Translations under genes and position numbers: made by a program
DNA from: Marasmius tenuissimus
Lineage: Eukaryota > Basidiomycota > Agaricomycetes > Agaricales > Marasmiaceae
Assembly (NCBI GenBank): GCA_029532415.1
Contig: JAQOTA010000052.1
Coordinates: 2,542,001-2,606,000, forward strand
DNA length: 64,000 nt
Direction: 5' to 3'
Shown: piece after piece, positions 35,251-46,387 of the stretch
How positions within the stretch are numbered: position 1 is the stretch's first letter
How the letters are laid out: each line of letters opens with the position of its first letter
The notes under the pieces: generated by a model
Databases searched by the model: none
The model's input: the letters and a program-made list of their open reading frames with translations, nothing else
What the model was told of the DNA's origin: nothing

Positions 35251-37454
35251 CATCGGCAAAACCTCTAGTCGGGTTCCCTATGTGGTAAGGATTGACCACC
35301 TGCGACCATGATTATAGTTGTTGTAACGTACCTTTACATGATGTTGGATAAGCTGTACAATCCGCGGGAAAGATGGAAGAGGTTGTACATTAGATAGAAA
35401 CCATTAGCATAGTTGTACAATCACATGTAAGTTGTAATGAGATGTACACTCACTAGAAAGATGGACAGTAAGTTGTACAGCCACGCACAAGATGTCCGCT
35501 AAGTTTTACATGAATTCAAACAGGTTGGTACAGGATGTGCACTCTCAGACATTGGACAGAGTAGTTGTACAATAGCAAGTATCAATTTTACATAGGTACA
35601 GACGTGAACATGGGGTATCCACTACAAAAAATTATAAGTATACTACAGGTGGGCGTAGCCCTCGGTGCGTAAAACATCTGTTGCACTAGTATCTACTATC
35701 TGCGTTCATCCATGATCCGAGAACCAACACTCAGTGTACTTTCTGAAACGAGAGGCGTTAGGGTTGAGGAGGGTACCATCATTCCCAGGATTCGAGAACG
35801 ATGAACCCGAGTTTGAGAAAGAGAGTGGTCGATGATGGTGGTTCAGAGACAAGAGACGCCAGAATTGCTGCAGGCGACGGAGCACGTGTTGTATCCAAGG
35901 CCAAACACAAATTCTGGCGCAAGCGGCCTTAGGGTTGGTGTTAGCGCCTAGGGTTGGACTTGGCGCCTAAGTACTAGTGCCTTGGCCCAGGCGCTAAGGC
36001 TTGCGCCAGAATCTTTGTTTGGCCTTGCATACAACACGCGCTCGCGCGTGCCGCACAGCCTCATACCTGGCTTGACCCTGTACCACCACCATTGCGGTCA
36101 ACTCCCATCAACGTTGAAGTCCAGAGTTTTCTCCTCAGCACGAATGGGCAATCATGTACACCAGGTGGATCCAGAAGAAATACAGGCAAAGGGAAGGCAA
36201 TGCAACAAAGAAAAGTACGTTATATGCACCTCTTTTTTTGGACATTCACTGATACTCGACAAAGGTGTGGTAGCCCGTAGTATCAATACATGCAAGGAAT
36301 GAAGGTCAATACTTGCTTTTGATGCTTTCGACTCGAGTCATCTCAGCATTCTATACGCTGGCGGCTGGCCTTAACATTGAACATTCAACAAGCACTTTTT
36401 CATTGAGGGTGTCAACACATCATGCCTGCCCAGGCCGGACTTCGGGACAAAAGGTTCGTGCTCGTTAATCATTCCTCCTCTACTTTGCTCATTCAAGAGG
36501 ATATGCATTCAAATTTCCAATGTCGTCAAGGAATGCCTGGGCACGGAACCGTACAACAATCCACTGCGAGGGTTCCTAGGGAACGTGAGTACCTACTAAT
36601 AGCTTCTCTCTTGCTCTCTTGTGTCCCTACTAATGGCAGTATGTTCAGGCCCGCAAACCTCTTTCTTTCACCAATGTGACTCTTTGCCTCTTTGTTTTTG
36701 CTTCTGAACACATTGACTAATTTGTATTCAATAGCCTCGCGTTGACTTATGATAATTCTGTGGTAAGTACTCTTTTGCTGCTGTGAGGTTACCCTCGCAC
36801 TAACCGCGACTTTACCAGACTTGTTCTTGCTCGTTGCCTCCTCTGTCCCCAATCTCACGCTTTTTGCCGCCGGTGTTTCTTGGATCTTTCTTGTAGACTT
36901 AGAGCTAGACTGTAATCCTGTCATTGTAATGTGCTCGTGTATCATGTAGTAGTAGAATGAATATCATATGTCATTTTCCCTCTATGTATTGTGTGCAACG
37001 TACGAAGTGAGCCCCGTAGCCGCCCGCCCCCCCCTACCTACCAGAGATAGCTTCCTCTGCCCTCCCGTCGTGTTTGCGGCTGTACAACCCTTCCACTCAT
37101 GGTTCGAGGTGTACGGACATATCCACCCTGTGAACACCCTCCCCAACATGGGAGAATTTTCCATCCTGGATAGGATTTCCATCTTGGGTTCCATCTTGGA
37201 GCAGTTGTACATCTTTGCATCCAACCTGCACAGCGAGTTGTACAACCACTCCAAGATGGAGCCAAAGATGTACAACATCGCGCAAGATGGGTATGATTTC
37301 CATCTATTCATACAACATGTAGCTAATGTACACCAAAAGGCAATTGCTCCCTACCTAGGGACCCGTTTTCGGGAAACTCCAACATACGGGGGGTGGTCCC
37401 GGGCTGTGAGGGGGTGTTACCCACTGGGGAACCACATTAGAGGTTTTGCCGATG
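35251..37454. mobile_element. non-autonomous DNA transposon, same TIR family, copy 2
   Basis: 2.20 kb in the JR9/JR10 promoter. Terminal repeats 35251-35267 and 37438-37454 match perfectly over 17 bp and imperfectly to about 38 bp. TT flanks both ends (35249-35250 and 37455-37456). The paralogous leader near 51976-51990 reads straight through as GATTGAACTTGTGGCACTGG, an empty site with a single TT, so a 2-bp target duplication is directly supported. Interior: TTGTACA-like motifs at 35340-35580 and 37080-37340, a palindromic insert at 35885-36038, no transposase. Confidence 0.78.
35885..36038. repeat. long inverted repeat (MITE-like) nested in DNA element 2
   Basis: Arms 35885-35924 and 35999-36038 are near-perfect reverse complements: CGTGTTGTATCCAAGGCC on the left against GGCCTTGCATACAACACG on the right, continuing through TTCTGGCGCAAG and CTTGCGCCAGAA. 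The 75-bp centre is itself rich in GGCGC/GCGCC and CCTTAG/CTAAGG steps. It could fold into one long hairpin. Confidence 0.75.
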
Positions 37455-37887
37455 TTGTGGCACTGGCGAGAGTGTCTGCACAAGTCGGGCCGAGTGATGG
37501 ATATTCATGATAAATCGTGATGATGATCGTAGGGAGGAGACTTCCTGGTGTAGGTATTATCATCGTGGGGCTGATTTTGGAGCTCTCCGGAGGCGAATGG
37601 GAGGAAGTGTGCAATAGGTGAAGGACGCTCTGGCTTGATGATGGCGTTTTGCAGCAAAAGTGACAGCGAGCACGGGCGCCTCTTTCCGGGCTTAGCTCTT
37701 TTGTCCTTCCCATCACCATCAGACCATCGCCTCGTCAACAGCAACGACTTGCAGGAATCTCAACATTACATGTTTGCTGTGTCCACGGGGATGGATCTGT
37801 GCTTCTGCATATCATTATGAATGGTCAAGCAGAATGTGCCGGTTGATTACTCTCTCTTCGACCACCCTCTTCGACTACGACCCGGAG

Positions 37888-39086
37888 ATGGCAAATCCAA
37901 GGACGAAGAATATCACTTACGACGACAGAGATATAATAAACCTCAAGTACGGACCCAAATGGTTTCATGACGGGACTTGGAATGCCAGTAGCGTGGGCCA
38001 GTCGGGCACCCTGACATCCGCAAATGACCTCGATGCGAATGTGACTTTCAGTGAGTTTCTCTCCGAGCCCCTCCTGGTGTTTAATTCCGATGTTCCCTTA
38101 GATTTTCCTGAGCCAGCCATCGCATTTTATTACTTTGGAATCAAACGCTCACAGGGTGGCCTCTATGGTATCTGCATCGACTGCGATCCAAATAAGCCAG
38201 ATTTTCAAACCATCGACGCCTTCAACGCTACAGACGATGGTAAAAACCCACCAGTGCGTTGCGCATTCTCACTCTAGTTCTCTTTTCCTAACTATAGACC
38301 TTTCTCCAGGTTGTCCTCTTCTCGAAACGTTTTGACCCACCCGCGCAGCACGTCGTGATTCTGAGAAACCAGGAGGATTCACGAGGACCCAAAGGGAACT
38401 CTCAAATTACCATTGACCGCTTTGTCCTCGAGGTAATGGACGACTCACCGGTCCCGGTCCCGGTCACCCCTTCTCCTTCTCCGTCCCTCACGAGCGATTC
38501 AGGAGGAGCTGGCCCTTCCATCGGCGCTATCATAGGGGGTGCTCTTGGAGGCATTCTGTTGGCGGTCATCGTGATTGTGACGTGCCTCTACTGCTGGCAC
38601 CGTAAGCGGCAAAGAGATATAGATGACCCTGACCCTTCGACTCGCCATCACCATTCTGGTCCATACCCATCATCATTCTATGGCCACTCCCGTTACGACA
38701 CAAACACTTCCTTCACATTATCTACCCTCAGCCCCTCCATTTTCTCTTCTGGGCCTTCAACGAACTTCAGCTCGGGTACTGGGTCAAGTTCGAGAACAAG
38801 GTCGAGCAGGAGGACCAGGTCAACTGAATCATCTTCCGACCGACCTACTAGACGTGGACGACGACACGTGGTACATGCGGGTCCTGTCATCGTTGAAGGC
38901 GAAGACGAAGACGATGAAGCTCTGCTCCAACAAGACGGTTCTGCGTCTCGGGGTAATGGTACCAGGGGTACAAGCTCCACGCCGGGCGCTCTTGAAAGTA
39001 TCCCAGAAAACGAGGGCGCCCAGCAGCCTTCGACAAGCTCTGAGCCCCTTCCCCCATCCTCTGTAGCAACGCGTTCGAGAGCCTAA
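37888..39086 (+). CDS. JR10: plus-strand JR protein with alternative, PPxY-less tail
   Basis: Exons 37888-38050, 38102-38253 and 38310-39086 join in frame to 363 residues. Ectodomain: MANPRTKNITYDDRD, LKYGPKWFHDGTWNASSVGQ, ANVTF, FPEPAIAFYYFGIKRSQGGLYG, CIDCDPNKPDFQTID, NATDDGKNPPV, VVLFSKRFDPPAQHVVILRN, SQITIDRFVLEVMDD. Helix IGAIIGGALGGILLAVIVIVT then CWHRKRQRD. The tail is unlike the minus-strand copies: HHHSGPYPSSFYGHS, a long Ser/Thr/Arg run, RRGRRHVVHAGPVIVEGEDEDD, and a Ser/Pro-rich end ATRSRA. The HAGPV-acidic part echoes the DAGP module, but STLPPLYEQVF is absent. Its promoter region contains DNA element 2. Paired with its duplicate JR12. Confidence 0.88.
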
Positions 39087-39419
39087 TAGATGCACGTGTG
39101 ATGACATCCTGAGGTGATGCTTCAATGAACTAGCATGTGTGACAGCATCAATCCAAGATGAAAGCTCTGTCGATCGTCGATCCCATTGCGGCCCAAAAAC
39201 CTAGAATCTGTTATTACATCTCGTTACCCTCCCGAAAACCTGTTCGGCAAAATGCTTGGTAAAAGTGATCTCGATTCTCTAGTGAGATGCCGCCGGGGCT
39301 TGAGGGAATTGAGATAGAACCGGCTTCAATAGCTTCCACTCTGGGTATACATGAGCGAGCGTCTGCAAAATATCATTCACATTGAGTGGGTGTAGAGGAT
39401 ATGGTCAGAGGGCGAGAGG

Positions 39420-40709
39420 TTATGCATCTGGTATTGGAGAACCAGGTTCGCGGACTTCGTCAATTCGTGATTGGAAGAGCAGTGGCGGAAGAGTGGACAT
39501 TTCTTCGTCCCGGCCATGTGTCTTCGTCAATAACCGGTCCGGCGTCCGCCTCATGCCGTCGCTCTCGTGTTGAATGGAAACCTGAACCCGACATCGGGGT
39601 GGTACTATGTAGAAGTATTAGGCGGGTTGGTCCAATGTATCTCGAGCGCGCCTGATGCGTCTGGGCGTGTGGCCAAAATGTGCACAGCAGAGTCAATTGA
39701 AAAGCAACTGAGGTCGGGGGTGTTGAAGGGGCTGTGAGATGTGCCAATCTGGGAAGGGGAGAAACGGAAAGGTTCAGATGGTAAGAGACCCGCTACGGTT
39801 AGCCAAAGCCTCTGTGGCACGCCGACGGCGGCGCCACCAGCGGGACCCGACTAGGAACAGAATGACAGCTATTAAAAGCCCACACCAATGGACCCAGCAA
39901 TATTAATAACGTGAGTAGAGCTGGTTGAATTGCTCTTCGGTGAAGAGGACGGACCAGGTGTTGCCGTCGAGCGCGAAGATGAAAGGGTAGAGGCATTTGA
40001 AAGAGAGCCGGACTTTTCGGAGGTGCTTGTGGCAAGTGAGGATGAACTGGCAGACAGGGTGCTCGTGCTCTCCGTCGGAGGCGGTCGTGGGCGAGGAAGG
40101 AACAGATGTCGTGGGTTGTGCTTATGCTGAACTCTCCAGAGAGTCGTCCAGTACCTCGAGCACGAACCGGTCCACCGTTGCTTGAGAATTTCCTAGGAGA
40201 GAGATATTCGTGTATAATTTTGAATTGTCAAAACAAAGTCAACGACGTCTGTCTCTGGTGTCAAAGGTTCTCGAGAAGGGGACGACCCGTTAGCGGACAA
40301 CGATCCCGAATTGCATATGCAAAAGAAAGGAAAAGGGGACGCACAGGCGGGTTTTGACCATTGTCCGTCTTGTTGAGACCGTCCACACCTTTCAAAACCC
40401 ATGAGGTTGGGGTCACCATCGACGCAAATGCCGTAGAGACCTCTATACGCCCTTCCTATGCCATAATAGTAGAAAGCAATAGCCGGTTGCGAGAAAACTG
40501 TGAGGTAAATTTTAGCAGGGTGTCGAAGAGAGGAAGAAAGGACCGCACTGAAAGTGAGCCTTGCATTGGGGTCATTGGTGGACGACAGAGTTCCTAAATT
40601 TTGAGGCGAACGCCAAGTCCGTTCGTTATACCAGCCATTCTCAGCGAATATTCTGGGAATCTCTGTCATCGAAGGTGATGTTACTGGACCGCGTGCTCGA
40701 CGTGCTCAT
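39420..40709 (-). pseudogene. JR11: diverged JR copy, frameshifted
   Basis: Relative of JR15/JR16. Starts at ATG 40709 (MSTSSTRSSNITFDDRDSQNIR) and then hits TGA: compared with JR15 (HYENGW) two bases are missing before GAGAATGG. Exon 2 reads QPAIAFYYYGIGRAYRGLYG then CVDGDPN, so the second Cys of the usual CxxC is Gly. In exon 3 the membrane segment (VINIAG then a shifted frame) has an extra frameshift that JR13 lacks, and the tail reads STLPPLLFQS instead of STLPPLYEQVF. The TAA is at 39420-39422. The first lesion is shared with JR13 and so predates the duplication. Confidence 0.75.
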
Positions 40710-41218
40710 GACTACGAGGCAGGAGTGACAAAACTCAGGTCGCTGCGATCATAGCGGTCGTGTTTATGTATATGTAGAGGGTGAGAGATGATGAGATTGC
40801 TTGGTCCAAACAAATACTTTTACATCCGAGTCGAATGATCTTCCAAATGTCTGGGGGAATACCTGTGTGCTGAGCCTCTATCAAATTGTTGAAGCGAAGA
40901 AACATATCGACGGGTTGATGGACAAGGTCTCTGGCTCGGATTACTAGTAACAGTCTGGTACCACGCTTCTCTGCCACACGTGCCAGATAACCTTATCGCG
41001 GCCTCCGCGCTCAGTACTGAGAGCGAGAGACCCATGGACCCGGGAGTCTGGCCGTGGACCCAGCGAGGAGGTCGAAAATAGATTCAGATTCGAGGCACTA
41101 AAGGGCTTGTTCGTAGACCTGTTAACCTATGGAAGTAAAAGTGGTTTTTGCTCAGCCTATCGTACAAGACTGTCCTGTACGTTAAAAAAGTCGTTCCAGA
41201 ACGTCGAAGCGGCTGACA

Positions 41219-41844
41219 CTATACTTCACAGACCATCAGCCAGGGAGAAGCGACCCCATGGAAGAATACCAATCCACGCTGAGCATCATAGACAACAGTT
41301 GTGGCCCCAGTCACTAAATCCCCGTTATCCTCGAAGGCCTAATAGATCGAAAGGTCAGTACCCAGCGAGCAGCGCGAGAGTGATGGTCAAGTCCTCGTCA
41401 CCTTTTGGACCTTGAATTTCTCCCCGTAGAACGAGCTCGGACCGGTGTTGATACCGAACTTCCAGGCTCCGGATGGCGCTCGGACTGAGGGTTTTCTTAT
41501 GTGCTTCGCTATGGCAAACCCACTGGGGTATCCTATAGAACAGAGAAGGTTGATGATTATCTACACGACCTATCAATAACGACTCACCAGCTGCCCACAC
41601 AACCCCATCGCTGTCGACCGCTACGTTATCTAGAAGCGCCTCTGCGGACCAACAGTTTTAGCTGAACCGAAGGGTGAGAAAACATCAACTTAACCAGCCT
41701 CACCGCAGGGAATCGAATCCGACAGAACAATTGAATTGTCTTCCTGGCGTTCGAACACCCGGAGAGCTTTTCCTAGGGTGCTCGCAACGTAGATGGTACC
41801 GTTCGGAGCCTGTGTGATGCCATTTGTTGCCGAGCATGTTCTTC
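41219..41844 (-). pseudogene. paraoxonase-like gene copy 1, C-terminal exons
   Basis: Carries NGITQAPNGTIYVASTLGKALRVFERQEDNSIVLSDSIPCGEAG, LDNVAVDSDGVVWAAG and the exons to the stop at 41219-41221, nearly the same as copy 2 (55730-56350). Upstream the match stops exactly after the CGAGCATGTTCTTC string at 41844; the rest of the gene resumes at 51565. The C-terminal half cannot be expressed as a normal enzyme. Confidence 0.78.
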
Positions 41845-42572
41845 TTCCGATACGTCCATGATCACCTACTTTCCCACGGTCGCCGACGACGAAGAAAGCG
41901 ACGTAGAAAGCGTAAAAGGCCCTCGTCGACATCGGGAGAAGGAGAGGGAGAGTGTGGAAGGACTCACGACCGCTCTGATGCACGAAGATGACCCCTCCAG
42001 CGAACTTCTCGTGGAGAACGGGCGCAAGGCATCATACTGTGAGCTCGAGAAATTCCTCACCTCACCTCTACCCCTTGCTACTACCTGATCCAAACGCCCA
42101 CAACGCTCAATCGTCCCTCTCACGTCGCACTACCACTTACGGAATAAAATCTACTATAGACTACAGTCGCCCTCCTCCTGAAGCGGCCTTACGCTGACGT
42201 ATCTCTGCCAGTAACCTCAGTGGTTCTGCACAATTGGTATCTCAATGTGTCAACGACGACCCTTTGCCTCGTCGAAAGCTCTGCCAATAAAGCTCTTCCG
42301 GCTGGCCCTCACCCTAGCTGCTCCCAGTTGTCGTCTCGCAGAGAATCATTGCTGCAGCGCTGTCGCCTGAATATGTCTCAGGAAACAATAAACGAAACTG
42401 ACTCAGCTCCCACACGACCTGGCGGTGCACTCCCATGCTGCTGTTCACGCGCACGGGTCACGAAGACCAGATGACCTACAGGCACGGTCCAGGCGCCCAC
42501 ACCAACAACACCGGTGGAGACTAGATGTCTCAACTACAGCGCAACCTACCCCCTTCCACATCTCGAAAAGGC
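41845..42572. other. left part of the insert in paraoxonase copy 1, outside Plavaka
   Basis: No recognisable gene. An open frame at 41858-42085 (acidic, Glu/Ser-rich) lacks family features. 42422-42545 is a diverged third copy of the dispersed 120-bp repeat seen at 17.2 and 20.1 kb, so this stretch may derive from JR-array DNA. Confidence 0.4.
42422..42545. repeat. dispersed ~120-bp repeat, copy 3 (diverged)
   Basis: Keeps GCGGTGCACTC, GGCGCCCACAC, CGGTGGAGACTAGAT and TCTCAACTACAGCGCAACCT in the order seen at 17170-17290. Confidence 0.45.
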
Positions 42573-42874
42573 CACCCTATGAATCCGTTTTAAAAAGTAT
42601 AAATTAGTATAGTTTTATGCGGATTCATGAAACCAACCACAGACTGTGAATTGACATCGTTTAACACCGATTGCCTAACCCCCCTTTTCGACCCTTTACT
42701 TTTTCGCGTGAATCAGTATTAATGGTCAATCACCCACCGTGAATCCACTGTGAATCTGGAGGTCAGATTCTCTCAATTCACGCCGATTTTCAAGAAGTGA
42801 AAGGTGAAATATTAGGCGGCTCTACGAACACTTGCTCTAAAATACAATCTATTGTGCGCGGCCAGAAAGAACTT

Positions 42875-45508
42875 CTAGACGCTGTCAGTGTCCTGGGCCG
42901 TAACCACGTCCTCAGACACAGGTTCACCTGCCGTGCTGCCCCCTGTTGCGTCGATGCTGGGGATTCCGGAAGCCTGGTTTTCTCCACTGTCTTTCTCCGC
43001 CACTTCTTCGTCCATGCCAGCATCTGATTCATCTCGGTCGTCGAAATCGAAATCATCATTAAGGACCTGCTCCTCCGGCGCATCGCTACAGTGTTGAACA
43101 ATTAGATCCTGTGAAATATGCACCAAGAGAACATACCGAGCATAACGTAGAAGATCAGACATTATTTGGTGAAAGTTGACGGGGAATTTCTCTTTGATGT
43201 TGTTGAGATAGCGAACGTGGTATTGGTAGACCGGAGAATAAGTGTCCTCATCGAAGCGGCCAGATTTCGACTTGATACCGCTGCGCAGACGGGTAAGAGC
43301 AACCTCAAGCTAGCGGGAATTATGAATCAGAGAATGCGAAGTATGCAGATAGTGAGACATGTGTAACAACGTACAGCGGCGGCAGCGGCGGCCACGAAAG
43401 CTATAGGTAGCTCGGGCTCTTGATGTTCTTCGTCATCGGGCAAAGTTGTACTATACTTTCTCATGAACATAAGCCCGATTGACTGGGCTCCCTTGATGCG
43501 AAAACCCCAAATCCTACACAGTTCCTGAAGCGCGGGGTGGGAGTACGGGGCACTCTTGAGTTTTTCGCCCGACTATGATGATGTTCAGGATGAATGGAGG
43601 TTGATAATACGGACAATGACTTACTCGTTTGCGACCATAGACAAAGAGGTTGTTTTCGAGCTCTTTGTTTAGTAGTCTCTCAATCTCGTACTGCTTCAGC
43701 TTTGTCAGGTTATAGAACTGCAGGAGGGGAAGGTCTTCGGCGACAGTCTTGCTGGATGCTCGGAAACCTTGGTAACGGCCCATTGCCTATGAAGTGGATG
43801 TGGTATGTGAATGTAGAAGCAGAGAGGTGGGTTTCACTCACAAGCCTCGCGAAGATTCGGGCGAGAGTAGGATCTTGTTGGAACCGTTCAAATATCTCTC
43901 GTGCCCCTGATTTGGTTTCAGCCGATACGTCCTTGCGATTACCCACCTGGGCAGCAGCCTTGAGAAACAGAGGCCGCATGAAGGTGGCCGGCTTGTCGTA
44001 TGCAGGGTACATATTGTTGAAAAGGCAGTGTTCTATAGCCACCTTGTACGCGCGGGTGAGCACAGCGCGGAGGGTTGGTGGTTGATCCAAGATTCCAATT
44101 TTGCCATCCGACTTTATCACCGCTGTCGCAGCGGAAGACCATACGCGAACCTCAGGCTCTGAGGCTTGGGGATCACTGTTCTTGTTGATCATCGGTTGCT
44201 GGTAGGGAGATACATCGCAAGTTCAATCATCAGTATGCGCGAATGGACATAACGCGAAACTTTGATGCTTACCTCTTTCTGGTGAGCTTCATTACGCTTG
44301 GAAGGCTGTCATAAAAACACGTCGGAATCATTGATGAATTAATGGCAGAATACAGTTGCGATCGTACCTTTGTGGATGAGTCCGACGGGATATGCAAGAT
44401 GAAAGAGGCTGGCAAACGGGAGTTGGGTTTAGTGGATGGCTTGACAGAGCTTGAAACCGATGCCGCGACCCTTTGAAGTGGTGGCTTGGAGGATGTGGTA
44501 CAGGCGGCGGATCTTGCTTCCTGAGTTAACGTTCGATCTGAAGCTCGTTTGACCACTTTAGCTTGCTGTGAGATCGTCAGATAGAGTACCTCAATCGCCT
44601 CGAGTGGATTATAATGGAACGCACCTCGAGGGCAAAACGCTCCTTGACAACCTCCTCATTCTGGCTTTCGGTCTCGGATTCATCGTCGTTGGTCGCTTCG
44701 GCATCAGACCCAGAGGAGGCCTCGCTCTCAGACGAAGAGGTTTCATCAAGATCCGCGGGTGGATTGACTTGTTCGACACTTAGCACCACTTTTGTAAATC
44801 AAAGGCTCGAGACGGTACACTCACCTGCATTGGTCCGAGCCTTTGGTGGAGCTGAACCAACATGTAAGTCAAGAATCAAAAGTTCCTTGAGAAAGGGCGT
44901 TCACACCTTGAGGCCGTAATTCCTCTGAATCATCCGAGTGGTTGTGCTCATTCGCACCAAATCCTCCCAAATCTGAGTCTTCGGATAGAGGGTCGTTGAA
45001 ATCCATCTCGGGGATACTGTCACCCGCTTGAATCCAGATGTTCGGTGTGAGATGAGATAATAAAATCAATTTAGTGTGGAGACACACCGTCAGCTTTGAG
45101 CCGCTTCTTGCGAGTCTCCTCTTTGGAAGTTGATAGAGACCGCTTGCGTGACTCGGTGAATGCGGCTGTTGCTCCGATACCTTTGTTACAGCCCGCGTCC
45201 ATCCAGACTGGTAGTTGTCAAGTCAGTGCAAGCGGCAAATAAGACTAAATTCCGTATCTCACCAGCGTTGTCGATGGCATTTGATTTGGCTTTCCGTGAC
45301 TTCGATTTTCGGGCGGCGGGTGGTTCCTGAACTTCATCAGGCTGCGCTGCAGTTCTATTCTTCAACTGAGTTATCAACGGCTGACTATCCTTCTTGCTCT
45401 TGGATCCTGGTCATTGGGTTGAATTCAGTCTTGTATTACCAGAACGCTCATACTGGTAAGAAGCATACCTTTCTCCTTGGAAACCCGGGATTTCGATTTT
45501 GTTGGCAT
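42875..45508 (-). CDS. DUF6532-domain protein carried in the transposon
   Basis: Multi-exon gene on the minus strand, ATG at 45508 (MPTKSKSRVSKEK), TAG at 42875. The N-terminal half is low complexity: Lys/Ser/Arg-rich (ARKSKSRKAKSNA), then acidic (SETESQNEE region, 44577-44790). The C-terminal half matches DUF6532: AVLTRAYKVAIEHCLFNNMYP, LFLKAAAQVGNRKDVSAETK, FERFQQDPTLARIFARLV, YNLTKLKQYEIERLLNKELENNLFVYG, FRIKGAQSIGLMFMRKY and, near the end, YQYHVRYLNNIKEKFPVNFHQIMSDLLRYA. It ends in a very acidic tail (NDDFDFDDRDESDAGMDEE). DUF6532 proteins are abundant in Agaricomycetes and have no known function. Exon borders were only roughly placed. Confidence 0.7.
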
Positions 45509-46387
45509 TGGATTTGAGATCAAAGAGGGGGATGTGCGGTCTAGATTAGCAATGGTAGACTGCCTGTCGTCTCGCCTTTTATAGATCTCGGAGCTCGCAG
45601 GCTACCTCAGCTTATCCTAGCACTGGCAATCCATATTCCGGAGCTGATAACGAAGCACCATGACCGCGTACGTGAGATATCTAAACTTCAGGAACCAGTC
45701 TATTTCTCTGGAAGTAGTAGACCGTTGGCAAGGAGCGAGGTGAACGGAGTCTAATTGTCGTGTAACAATTCGGATAAACTTGTGATCTTCATGACCCTAC
45801 ACCCTCAAGGTCAAACAGTTAGGATCTGATCAGCAGACTGCAAAGAACTCACCACGTACGTGAGGCCATTGCCTGGATAACACCCACAGGTATCCCCTGT
45901 AGCACTAGCAAGACGTCGGCTAAAAAGGGTGAGCGGAGTCTCAGAAACCAGATCTTGCACCAGTGACCATGCCTTGTCCAAAATGCTATCAAGATGAGTT
46001 AAATTTTGACTGTGTAAAGCACGAGAGCTACCTGAGGTGTATTCGACAAGGAAGAGGCCATGGGGGGAGTGAGAGTGGCGGTTTGGGCTTTAGGAGGGGT
46101 AATGCCACCCACATCACCAATCTTCGGGCTGCCGACATGAGGTCGGGGAGTCGGACCGCAGAACCTTGTGGCTGTGACTCCGAGTCAGACGCTGGTCGAC
46201 CGGTAGGAGGTAAGTACCTCGTTCTGACTACAACGACCGCAACTTTAGAGATGGACCTTTTTCACCATTGCTTCATATTCCCCCACACTCTGGGGTCGAG
46301 ACCGCATTTAACATAGGAATGGCACGACAGGCAAAAATGTACGAAGTACAATTTTTCGGTTATTTTCTGTGATTGAAACTCATCACA
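45509..46387. other. intergenic region inside the Plavaka element
   Basis: Separates the divergent DUF6532 gene and the small gene at 46388. Only short open frames (45963-46316) with no family signal; presumably a shared promoter region. Confidence 0.45.

Larger units (their letters stand above)
35163..41844. repeat. tandem duplication, left unit (JR10, JR11, paraoxonase-like)
   Basis: Same order and strand as 51896-57190: leader, JR plus, JR minus, flank, paraoxonase-like gene minus. Allowing for the 2.2-kb DNA element 2 and adding the displaced piece at 51565-51895, the unit is about 4.8 kb, as is the right copy to its matching point near 56666. Coding and non-coding parts both align. Confidence 0.8.

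Noticed and set aside
37038..37311. Trp/Met-rich minus-strand open frames at 37.0-37.3 kb as a coding gene
   Set aside because: They lie in the subterminal repeat region of DNA element 2 and arise from reiterated TTGTACA and CATCTTGG motifs.
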